Notes under the pieces: generated by a model
Database searches by the model: none
What the model was told of the DNA's origin: nothing
Seen by the model: only the letters and a program-made list of their open reading frames with translations
Program-made: the position numbers and the translations under genes
Part shown: piece by piece, positions 12,190 through 22,223 of the stretch
Layout: each line of letters begins with the position of its first letter
How positions within the stretch are numbered: the stretch's first letter is position 1
From: Lactuca virosa
Taxonomy: Eukaryota > Streptophyta > Magnoliopsida > Asterales > Asteraceae
DNA length: 64,000 nt
Reading direction: 5' to 3'
Assembly (NCBI GenBank): GCA_928212115.1
Contig: CAKMRJ010000001.1
Span: forward strand, 190,301,588-190,365,587

Positions 12190-12700
12190 ATCCTAACGTT
12201 TAAACCTAAGGTTTAATAAACTAACGTGTTATATTAAGTTGGGATGTTCCCCAGTAATTTTCTAAGGCTTATAACACTGACATGTTATCTTAAGTTGGGA
12301 TTTTCCCCAGTAAATTCCTAAGTTTTATAATAGTAACGTGTTATCTTAAGTTGGGATATTCCCGAGTAATTTGCTAAGGTTTATAACACTAACGTGTTAT
12401 CTTAAGTTGGGATCTTCCAGATTAATTTTCTAAGGTTTATAACACTGACGTGTTATCTAAAGTTGGGATTTTCCCCAGTAATTTCCTAAGGTTTATAACA
12501 CTGCCGTGTTATCTAAAGTTGGGATTTTCCCCGGTAATTACCTAAGGTTTATAACGCTAACGTATTGTCTTAAGTTGAATTTTACCCAGTGATTTGCTAA
12601 GATCCATAAACATTATCATGTTATCACAAATTAGGATCTTCCCCAGGAAATGTCGAAGGCTCGTGACATTATCATGTTACAAATAGGGATCCTTTCCAGT
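12190..12700 (+). repeat. Element B UTR: hairpin tandem array (about 8 units of about 60 bp)
   Basis: Each unit holds two small inverted repeats: one of the type ATAACAC-TAAC-GTGTTAT and one of the type GGGA-N3-TCCC. Units vary from copy to copy, but the arms mostly stay complementary. The array lies in the untranslated region after pol and is cut at 12737 by the end of element C. Confidence 0.8.
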
Positions 12701-12736
12701 TATATTCTAAGTTGGGATTATTCCCAATTGACTCCT

Positions 12737-13321
12737 TGTTTTGGTCAAAAAAATGATCGAACTAAAATAGACCAAAGTGTATGAGAGGCTGTGATGTTAA
12801 ATATAAAGCAAGTATGTAATGTAGATTAAAGCAACACAATTCGTTTACAAGGAAAGCCCTTGATCCTTGCTAGGATCTCCGACATATATAAAATCTTGGG
12901 AGGTGATAATGATCACCTGCCTTGATGATATTATTGATTGAAATGAATAATTAAAGAGAAAATGTAATGAGTACGAGTACAAGTGCTAGTGTTCTGCCAA
13001 AAAATCGTGTGTAGTGTGATGAATACAAGTGCTTTTTATAGTCAAAAGCTAATAACAATAATTCCAAAAATTTCAGGATCCTCCAAGATCAACTTATAGT
13101 CGTTGCTTGACTTGGTCCTCCAGGTCTTTTGCATGGTTGAGACAACTATTCGTTGAGAGTGTGACTTTGATTAATTACACATGTGAGAAAGACAATAAAA
13201 TATATACCCGTTATAAAAGTATCAGTCACGATCCTGGAGTATATTTGGGATCCTGAGGTTCGAGGATCCTGAGCTTTTGAGGATCCTTAGGTTTTGAGGA
13301 TCCTGGATCCTAGCCTTAATA
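12737..13321 (-). repeat. Element C 3' LTR (about 0.58 kb, Tat-lineage)
   Basis: On the minus strand a TATA box (GACTATAAAAAGC, near 13040) is followed by a leader-like stretch and an end reading TTTTTGACCAAAACA at 12737. A GGGGGCAAT tract just upstream on the minus strand (about 13322-13332) is a plausible polypurine tract. The right boundary is approximate and no second LTR is in the window. The TATA orientation shows that it belongs to minus-strand element C, not to B. Confidence 0.55.
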
Positions 13322-13625
13322 ATTGCCCCCAAATTATTCCTACGAGATACTTTGGAGTTAGTTTGCCAAAATTCAAAGGGATAATTTTAAAAATGAAATG
13401 AAATAAATATGATAAGGTTTTTTGAATTGTAAACCCTAACGGATAGGATTTATCCGGTCAAGAGTCATCATAACCGGTCTAATCAGTCTTTATCTTTCTT
13501 TTGCCGTTAGAATAAATAGAGGCGATCGATTAGGGCTACTCCTCCATGCATCTTTAAGCTTTCGTCCAGTCGTCTTTGAAGGTACATTTCTCTCATCTTC
13601 TCCTTAATTTTCCCTTTCACTAACA

Positions 13626-15218
13626 ATGGGCAAGAAAATGACCGTATCTCGCAAGGACATCCTCACGTCCTCTGGGATGATTTCGTCGACCAAAGGATCT
13701 TATCATACAATGAGATCTTTTCTTTCGATGACGATGACGTCGAGTTGTTGAAAATAGTTGGCGCTTACTCTAATGAAGTTGTGTTCAAACCCTTCGATCC
13801 GAAACACCAACCTGATTTTGCTTCCTCGTCTTGGGTCTGCTTTCTCGGATACCCCTTTGGCCTAGGTCTGAAATACCCCTTTCCCAGGATTATCTCCAAG
13901 TTCTTTTAAGTCACCCAAATTTCTTACGTCCAAGCCATGCCCATCGTCTCGAGAGTCTTGTTTTGGATTGAGAAATTGAACCAGTCCAGAGATCTAGATA
14001 TAGCTTTAGTTGAGTTGGCTCACGTGTATGATCTTGCTACCTTTCGGAACTCCCATTTTCTTCTTAGGCTTAAACCCCACCAATCCCCTTTTGTTCTGAA
14101 AATGAAACATAGCGACGGTTCTTGGAAGGAGAAATATTTCTTTGTAAGATGTGATTTGATCCCTGGTGGGGATTCCCCACCAAAGACATGGGTTAAAAAG
14201 GGTCGGACTAACTTTCCCTTGTACCGAGGATCTTGGGATTCACCTTTCATCATTTTGGTTTTTTGTTTTGCAACTTTCAAGTTTGAAGAATTTATTCATG
14301 TTGCGAAGGATACTGAAGAGAAGATAGAGAAGCTCTTCGTTGTTCCTGCAACCGATAGGTCCTTCAAGCTCGATTGTCCTAGTCTCCAAGAAGGATCATC
14401 TACCACTGCGTTAATGGCAACTTGTAAGATCCTTATATTTTATGCGGTAGTTTAGAATCGATGAGGATCCTAAATCAGAATCCCATATTGATGAGGATCT
14501 TATGTGGTGTGTAGGATCCAAGGCTACTCGTCCCAATGCTCGATTCGCTTTATCTGATCTTGAAGATGATGTGTCTAGAGGCCTGATTGTAGTCAAGATG
14601 GAGAAAGTTGTCTTGCCTCTTCCTTCTAAGAAACCTCTCATTGATCTTACCATGAAGACCCCAAGTTCCCGTAATAGGAAGACCTCATAAGCCACGTATC
14701 TCAACTTGAAGAATCTTGGAGCCGAAGAGTCGCTTCAGAAGTTGCTTTCCTTTTCTCAAGCAGTAAGTGTTTGTGTGAAATTAGGATTTCTATTTGTTTC
14801 TATTAATTCCATGCTTATTTTAGGTCTCCGCTGATATTTCCTAATCAGTGGTAGATCTAAGGATCCAGGCTGAGGAGGATGAGTGAGTTCTGAAGGAGTG
14901 GAAGGAGACTAATGAAGATCTCCTTAGGAGGATCGAGATTCTGATCAAAGAGAAGGCTGAGAAGGAAGAAGAGCACATCCTGGAGACCGAGGAGGTTATT
15001 GCCGATGCAAAGGCAAGTGTTACGGTGGTTGTTTTGGAGGCTAAGATCAAACTGGCGGAGGATCTTGAGAACTAAGGATCCTGGAACGTAGCCGAATGGC
15101 AGAAAGCACTAGCCAAGATAACTGGCAAGCCTGTCACCGCTGCAGAGGATCTTGGGTCGAAGCCTGCAGAGGAGGAGAGGGAGAACTCGGCCGATGATGA
15201 CCAGGCTAAGATCTAGGC
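13626..15218 (+). pseudogene. Antisense extra ORF of element C, putative gypsy-type transposon domain (PF04195-like)
   Basis: The reading has its own promoter-like start (AATAAATAGAGG near 13511) and an ATG at 13626, but it shifts frame by about 13660. The recognisable part includes VCFLGYPFGLGLKYPFPRII (13830-13890), a TAA near 13908, then an open stretch (13937-14455) with QAMPIVSRVLFWIEKLN and LARL-type sequence. This resembles the plant 'putative gypsy type transposon' family. A GTAAGT...TTTTAG intron is likely at 14763-14824, followed by an acidic, Lys/Glu-rich coiled-coil-like tail (14841-15218). Tat-lineage elements are known to carry such extra ORFs between pol and the 3' LTR, in either orientation; here it is antisense to C. 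Its function is not established. Stops and frameshifts make it a pseudogene. Confidence 0.65.
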
Positions 15219-15780
15219 CTACAAAGATTAGTTTAAGTAGTTTTTGGTTTCGTTAGTGATGTAAGACAATTAATTTTTTGGTGGGTTGGTGTGAAACCCA
15301 TTTTGAATGCAATGGTTGTATTTTCCTTTCATATATTTCTTTTGATCGTTCTTCATGACTGTTATGGTACTAGGATCCTTGAATAATCAAGATCCTGAAA
15401 AACATGGTTCCTGCAAATAACCCTGAGATAAAACTCTTTTAGTAAGTTATAAGTAATCTTTTTAAACTCAAAGATTGGAAGTTTGATAACCAAATGATCT
15501 TTGCCTGTGATCCTAAAAAGTTTAGGATCCTTGGGCTTTATTTAAAGTTTTTCAAAAATAAGGATAGACGAAACCTGGTGATCTTAGGAAAATTATGAAG
15601 TCATGACTTCCCTGTCTTCATATGATCCTGATGCTATTATGCGAAAGTATTTTTGATTTAGTTCGTCAGGAAGGATCTTCATTTTAGGAAGGATCCTTAA
15701 CTTTAGTTTGAGGAAATTCTTTGCATGACAACACTATAAATCTTGTTTATCTTCTGGGGAGTATCCCATCTTCAGCTAAT
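15219..15780. other. Element C UTR, 3' flank of the antisense ORF
   Basis: This is AT-rich sequence with scattered GGATCC words typical of this Tat family and no coding potential. It joins the extra ORF's 3' side to the hairpin array of the UTR. Confidence 0.5.
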
Positions 15781-16090
15781 GTCATGACTTTATAGCTAAT
15801 CTCTGGGGAAAATCCCAATTTAAGGTATCATGTTGATGTTACAAACCTTAATGAATTTCTGGGGATGATCCCAACTTGGGATAACATGTAAAAGTTATAA
15901 ACCTTAGGAATTTTCTAGGGAGGATCCCAACTTAAGATAACATGTAAATGTTATAAACCTTAGGAATTTTCCGGGGATAATCCCACCTTAAGATAACATG
16001 TAAATGTTATAAACCTTAGGATTTTTCTGGGGATGATCCCAACTTAAGATAACATGTAAATGTTATTAACCTTAGACTCAAACTTTAGGA
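15780..16090 (-). repeat. Element C UTR: hairpin tandem array (about 5 units)
   Basis: This is the counterpart of the array in element B, on the opposite strand. Each unit has ATAACAT-NNAC-ATGTTAT-type arms and a GGGA...TCCC pair. Compared with B, C/G at one stem position is T/A on both arms, so pairing is kept. Confidence 0.8.
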
Positions 16091-16500
16091 TCTTAACTTA
16101 TGTTCAGAAATAAGAGGGTTGCCAAGTTACTAAAGCATGAAATGATCCCCTTATTCACATCCCATAGTTCGATAACGTGCGTCCAAGTGAGGTGTATCAA
16201 CCTTAACTCGTTTGAAAGAGGTAATTAACTCTTTAAACCTTAGAGGGGATTAAGTACCCTTATTCGTAGGAGCAATGATCAGTTTCTATTCTTAGGAGAG
16301 TCGTATTGTGAAATGTAGGATGTTTGAAGTCACGAGACTCTTACGTGCCAACGATCCTTTCAGTATCAGGATCCTTGAATATCCATCTGATAAGATCCTT
16401 GGAGGTCAGGATCCTTAAGTGTTAGGATCCTTCAACGTCATGATCCTTAGAGGTTAGGATCCTTAAGCGTTGCGATCCTTTAGTCCCTACGTGTAGCAAA

Positions 16501-16525
16501 CGTTAGCCAGGCTAACGCCCCTCCG
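16501..16525 (-). other. Purine tract plus stem-loop after Tat pol (element C)
   Basis: The minus strand reads CGGAGGGG then the stem-loop CGTTAGC-CTG-GCTAACG, the same signal as in element B. The two elements differ substantially around it, which makes the identity notable. Confidence 0.7.
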
Positions 16526-16818
16526 ATGCATAAGTTAGTAACGGTGTTTGAAGGGAATAAATAGTAAAAAAGATAAAGGGTAAATAATGTGTGTACCTTA
16601 AGTGTATCGGGAAATAACTGACCTTACCTACATAAAATAGGCTTTTAGATGTACCGCATTCCAGGATCTTGGTAAGATATTTCCATTAAGGTGGCTAGCC
16701 AATATGCCCCCTTTCCTGCTTCAGCATCTATGAGATATGGCCCCTCCCATTTAGGAGCTATTTTATCTGCAATAGGATCCTTGGTATTTTGGAATTTTTA
16801 TGTAAGTACCAAGTCTTC
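16526..16818 (-). pseudogene. Element C: last part of pol
   Basis: The minus-strand reading matches B's pol end (PKWEGPYLID...GKGAYWLA). The sequence is interrupted at 16818/16819 by LTR J and resumes at 59218, where alignment to element B continues without a gap. The flanks TCTTC (16814-16818) and TCTCC (59218-59222) are the probable target-site duplication, with one mismatch. Confidence 0.8.
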
Positions 16819-17267
16819 TGTCACACCCCCAAACCGGAACGGCGGAAACGTTTAGGGGCAGAGGACGTAATGTACAGTATCACAACAATTGCATAATAGT
16901 AATCAAAGCAAACACAACCATTACATTGATAAAATATAGTGTTTACATATGTTCAATACATAGTTAGTATGACATCAAAAATGTATAGCAAAAGTATAAA
17001 AGACGCGACTCTATAAGCTCCGTCTTCTCAAAACCTGTGGGTATACCTGTCTACCGGTTCACTGAGAATACAAGTGGTTTTGAAAGTGTATCAACATTTA
17101 AGTTGGTGAGTTCATAAGTATCTTTTTGAGATGGAAAGCTTGTCTTGGTTCTTTGAAAATGTTATAGTGTACTTCCAGAAAATCCAATATTTTCTTTAGT
17201 GAATGAAATATAGTCTTATGACTTAAGACCAAAATGTATGTTTGTTACTGTACTCTGAAATAGTAAA
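16819..17267 (-). mobile_element. Solo LTR J, left part
   Basis: It starts TGTCACACCCCCAAACC, the complement of the GGGGTGTGACA end of this LTR superfamily. It breaks off at GTAAA (17263-17267), the target duplication of element D, and continues at 57346. With the right part, J is about 2.3 kb. No internal region is seen, so it is a solo LTR on the minus strand. Confidence 0.85.
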
Positions 17268-18413
17268 TGTAACGCCCGTGTTTCTAGGCTAGGCATTAAT
17301 ATTGACGTTATAGTCTAGGTTAACCTTTGTAACTCATTTTGAAGAAATGAAAAGGAATTATGTGAATATTATGTGAAAATTATGTGTTTTATGCTTAATT
17401 ATTAGGGTTTAATTAATTAAGAATAAAAATGAGGGTCGAAAATAAAAATTAGATAAAGCCGATATCTATTAAGAAACTTGTAGTGGGCGTGACAAGGATG
17501 ACAGATATATAAAGAATACCGAAATCCGAGTTATAACGAAGAAGTTATGAATTGTCGATGTTTCGCGGCAAAACCGGCACGGTGCCGAATGTCGTAAAAA
17601 GTGAGTTTTTGATAAACTATTTTTTAGCCTTAGTGATCTAAACAAAAGTCATAGTGTTCGTTAAACTGAGAGTATGTATAAAAAGAACGCCCAAATCTGA
17701 CTTCGTATGAGGAAGTTATGATTTTTCTAAGTTTCAACTTAGCAGTAGATAGCTAAAAACTCGAATTCTAGATTGAGTGATTTGTAGCCGACACAACCTA
17801 AACGAGAATCGAATGTATCATCAATAGTAGTACAACGGTAAAAAGACAGACGAAAACGGACGTCGGATGAAGAAGTTATGAATTTTTAACGGATTTCCTG
17901 TCCCGGTCTGTTAAAAATAATAATATAAAAATTAAATCAAAATTAGCCGAGAAAGTCTAAACGAAAGTTGTAGAGCGTAATTTTACCTACGCGTGCATAT
18001 AAAGAACGTCAAAAACGGAGGCCGTATGCAAAAGTTATGGATTTTAGAAGTTTTTGCACAAAAATCAAGAAAAAAATGCCAAATCCGAGAAATTTCGCAT
18101 AAGTGGACTTCGGCCACGTCAACCTCGCTCAAAACGTGCCACGTGTCCGAAATTTGATGAGTCACTGAAACCAGCTGGCGAGGCGTGTCGCCTGCCCTGG
18201 CATCCGAAGTTCGGTCCAATGGGAGTGCGACACGTACCTTCTCCTGACGTGTCCGAGCCTCGCAGGTGCGCTACGAACCCCCCTCCTCGGACCTAGACCT
18301 CGGTCCAATCAGGAGGCTACACTAGGACCCTCGCACGTGCGAGCCATGTGCTTGGTCTTCGGATCTGCTGCCACCTGGAAGCCTGTCAGCCGTCCGATCA
18401 GAAGCCTCGCCCC

Positions 18414-18420
18414 TATAAAT
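18414..18420 (+). promoter_or_regulatory. TATA box of D's 5' LTR
   Basis: CCCTATAAATAG follows the GC-rich palindromic block and precedes a leader rich in CCCGAG words. The 3' LTR preserves the same box near 26974. Confidence 0.6.
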
Positions 18421-19377
18421 AGAAGGATGCGAGACCTCCCGGGTATATTTTGGAAACTTGTCATTTTTAATCCCTTTTTCAATATTTCTTTCATTCCAAC
18501 TTCCCCCTAAGCCCCGGTATTATACCAAACACCCGAAACACGTCCCGAAGTGCCCGAGAAGCCCGAGAAATTTATCTTTTCGGTTTTGAAGCCCAACCTT
18601 CGCAGAGCCCGGTTTCTCAATAAAATTCCCGGTTTTATTAGAGACGATCGTTTTAAGAAACGAAGTGCTGCCCGATTATCATCAAATCATGTGAGTGTGT
18701 AGTCACCTTCATCTTACACCTAGATATGAAGTATTTTCTATAAAATACGTGCTATGTGTAATTATATTAATTGTTTAATTGAGGTGACTGTTGAATAGAT
18801 GTTTTATACAAGTTTTAAACTGTATATGTATTTTTATCTACAAATATGTTGGGTAAAACATGGGTAGATAGTTGATGTGTGATGAAATAAAATGATGAGA
18901 GGCCTCGATGTGATTGTGATCCAGTCATCTAGCGGAGTATGGATGACGACCACAGACTTTTCTAGACAGTCCAGTGGAACGCTGGCAGGCCCGCAACCTG
19001 TAGGTGTTAATGAAAATTGGGTGTTCATTTGTTGTACTCCATCCCCTCATGGTTGCCTTTAGGACATATATGGCTGAGGAGTCCCCTTAGCAGTAGTGTC
19101 CATCCTGATGATATTCCTTAGGCTAGGTCCCTTGTGATAGGTGTTTAGGGACGTAAAAGTGAGGATAACGGGAATGGGTAATCAGGGTTATTGTTGATTG
19201 GTGAACTTAATAAGTTTATTATTATTGTGGGTTGAAAACCCTATATGCTCACCAGGCTCCCAAGCCTGACCCACTCAGCTTTTTATGATTACAGGTAGTG
19301 GACCCCGAGCATAGTCGGAGGATGATGAGAGATTTTTTGGATTATAGGCCAGTAGTTGTAAATAACTTGTAACATCC

Positions 19378-21613
19378 CAATTTTCAAGTCCAAAAATTTC
19401 TTTTTAATTAACTGTCTCATAAAAACCTTCATAAGAAAATACTGTGAAAACACATCATCTCATAAAACAATGTATCATGTCTAAAAACCCAAGTCATAAA
19501 ATAGTAACATATCAGAGTACAATCCCAGAAGACTCCATGCGGAAATCATGTGTGTGTGTGATGCACTGCTACACTGCCGGCTCCTTCCCCTTAGACGAAG
19601 AGGTACCTGAAACCCAAAACTAAAACTGTAAGCACAAAGCTTAGTGAGTTCCCCCATCATACCACGTACCATACATACATATCGCATTCATATTGCCGGA
19701 CAATTCTGGGGTGCCCGACCTACCCAGTACGGCCATTCTGGGGTGCCGACCTACCCGTGTCAAGCCATTCTGGGGTGCTGACCTACCCATGTCAAGCCAT
19801 TCTGGGGGTGCTGACCTACCCTTCAGTCCTATCAATAGAACCTCGGGGACTATTCCACCCCCTACTGCTACTATCACATATATCATAACGTAAACATACT
19901 GTCAGACGTTTCTGGGGTGTCCGACTTACCCTTCGGTCCTAACAACCGAACTTGAGTACTATTCCCTCCCTACTACCACTATCACATATAAAATAACATG
20001 CCAGCATATAATCATATCATCACATATTGTCAGACATATCTGGGGTGTCTGGCCTACCCTCCGGTCCTAACAACCGGACTCTACTACTGTCACATATACA
20101 TATCGTGCTAGCATATAACATATCAGGTGGTAGCAAACCTAGATGAATATCATAAAGACAATCATCTAATCATACAACTCCTACTTTTGGGCTGGCATTG
20201 TGGCCGTAGACCCACCGCTACTGTAAGGTAACTCACCTCGTACAAGTAGCTGCTGATAATCTGTGCGGGAAACCTCTGTCTGCTGCCGCTCCGGAAATCC
20301 TCCGGCTACAATCCCCACAAAATACTTAATCAGAGTCTGATATCTACTCTTAGGGTAAAATGACCATTTTACCCCCACCCAAGTCCAAGTCAAACTCAAC
20401 TTCCAGTTGACCCGACTCGCCGAGTTGGGCCGTCAACTCGTCGAGTCCCTTCCCTTTACTCGTCCTTATCCACGACTTGACTCGTCGAGTTTGGCAACGA
20501 CTCGACGAGTTCCCCTTCTTCATGAACATCAATGAACCTTCATCCGACTCGCCGAGTCGGATGAACACTCATCGAGTTCACCTTCAACTGATGAACAAGT
20601 CCTGACCTTGACTCGCCGAGTTGTATGAACAACTCCTCGAGTTCATCTTCAAACATAAGAAGATTGCCTTGGACTCGCCGAGTCTGTTCTAGCACTCGTC
20701 GAGTCCCATGAACTCCAGGTCTAAAATTAATTCCAATGCGTTGGGTCACTCTTTCTATCCTGCTATAACCCTTCTAACACCAAACTGAGTCCTTTTGACC
20801 CTCAACAGATAGGGGACTCAAAGCCTTGGACTCGTCGAGTCCCAAGAACGGACTCGCCGAGTTGATAACATCCACACCCTAAATCCTCGATTTCTGATGT
20901 ACAACACTTGACCAAATGATAGATCCAAGCCCCTAAGCTCGATCTAGCACGTAAAGTTACGAACTTTACGTGCATGCATGGGATTTTTGAGCCAAAAAGG
21001 CTCTAAAATGGCTCTAGTGTTGCATGGAGCCTTCCTTGGGTGCAAAAGCAACCCAAATCTACCTTGTGACCCCTTTAAAGACCTGATTCCAAAGCCTCAA
21101 CCCCCAACCATGTTTGCAATCATGGTTGGCTACCAAAAATAGCTTATAAAAGCCCTAAATCTCCCCAAAAAGGGATTTATCAAATGAAAGAGCAAGGTAC
21201 AGACTTTATACCTCTCAAGAACTGCAATTGATGAACCAAACTCGAATCCTTCAGTCCCCTCTTGATCCTTCTATGCTCTTCCTTCTTCCTTGTGAACAAA
21301 ACCACCAAAATCACTCAAAAGCCTTAGATCTTGCACCAAAACACTTAGGGTTTGCTATGGAGGGTTTCTGGGAGCATAAAGGGGCGATGGAGGGCGCATA
21401 AGGTTGTTTAAATAGTGTGCAAACCCTCAGATTATGGTTTTGTCCAGTCAGAGCCTACTCGTCGAGTCCGGGACCCTACTCGACGAGTCCATCACTTAAA
21501 TCCCGTGCCTCATCCCGCTTCTACTCGGCGAGTTGGTCCTTCAACTCGCCGAGTTCAAGGCCAAAATGCAAAAATTACTTAAATAGAATACTTACCAGGA
21601 ACCGGGTGCTACA
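19378..21613 (-). mobile_element. Solo LTR I (2.24 kb) inside D's 5' LTR
   Basis: On the minus strand it runs TGTAGCACCCGG...GGGATGTTACA. The flanks are TAACT (19373-19377) and TAAAT (21614-21618), a target duplication with one mismatch; D's 3' LTR shows the uninterrupted TAACTGTTGTAAGG. The minus-strand TATA box is at 21407-21414, with ACTCG-N-CGAGT palindromes just upstream (21450-21555) and a second cluster in the transcribed part (20400-20850). A run of hairpins with a conserved TTCTGGGGTG loop occupies 19690-20070. Confidence 0.85.
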
Positions 21614-21857
21614 TAAATGTTGTAAGGCTTATAATGTCTTGTTTATGATTTTGATCTGTATCGGAACATGACATCCCGAGGTATTGATATAAAAGGAAAT
21701 TATATATTTCTTAAAGAAAAGGTTTTGATAAACTTTTATCATGTTTTGTTTTGGGGACCAATTCCGCAACATCTTTTAAAAGGATATCTCTGATTTTATT
21801 TTAAAAACATAAATTAAATCGGTCTTTTCTGGCCGAGAAATTAGGGGATGTCACAGT

Positions 21858-21869
21858 TGGTATCAGAGC
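21858..21869 (+). other. Element D primer-binding site
   Basis: TGGTATCAGAGC, complementary to initiator tRNA-Met, two bases after the 5' LTR end. It primes minus-strand DNA synthesis. Confidence 0.9.
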
Positions 21870-22223
21870 ATTAGTTTAAGCGAACTAAGAATTTGTAGGA
21901 TTTCTAAACTTCAACTTAGAATGCTAAGCAATGATTATGAGATGAGTGTCTACCATATTTTAGACACGAGCACTAGTTTATTTTAGGAAAGATGCCTAAA
22001 ATGCTTTTATGTGCTAAATGTTATATGTTTGCCATATATGCCATTATTTGTTCGGATCTATGGTCTGTTGCCGACCGGATCTGGAAACCTTATGTGTGTA
22101 GGATTCTAAGCGTACGATTACGATATTAGAACTAACATGTAAACGTTTCAGAGTGATAAGGGAATTTAAATACCTATCGAGGATAAAGACCTAAATTCGC
22201 CTTATTCGGTATATAGATTATTA

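Larger units (their letters stand above)
17268..21855 (+). repeat. Element D 5' LTR (about 2.35 kb without insertion I)
   Basis: It runs from TGTAACGCCCG to GGGGATGTCACA and is followed at 21858 by a tRNA-Met primer-binding site. A TATA box (TATAAAT, 18414-18420) lies just after a GC-rich block containing the perfect palindrome CTCGCACGTGCGAG (18330-18343). LTR I interrupts it at 19378-21613. Confidence 0.85.

Noticed and set aside
11819..13321. The whole stretch after B's pol as B's 3' LTR
   Set aside because: The TATA box near 13040 reads on the minus strand, and the TG/CA edge at 12737 fits the end of element C; the 11.8-12.7 kb part is UTR.
18054..18296. 80-codon + strand ORF upstream of D's TATA box
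   Set aside because: It lies in the U3 part of an LTR and its openness comes from the GC-rich palindromic block.
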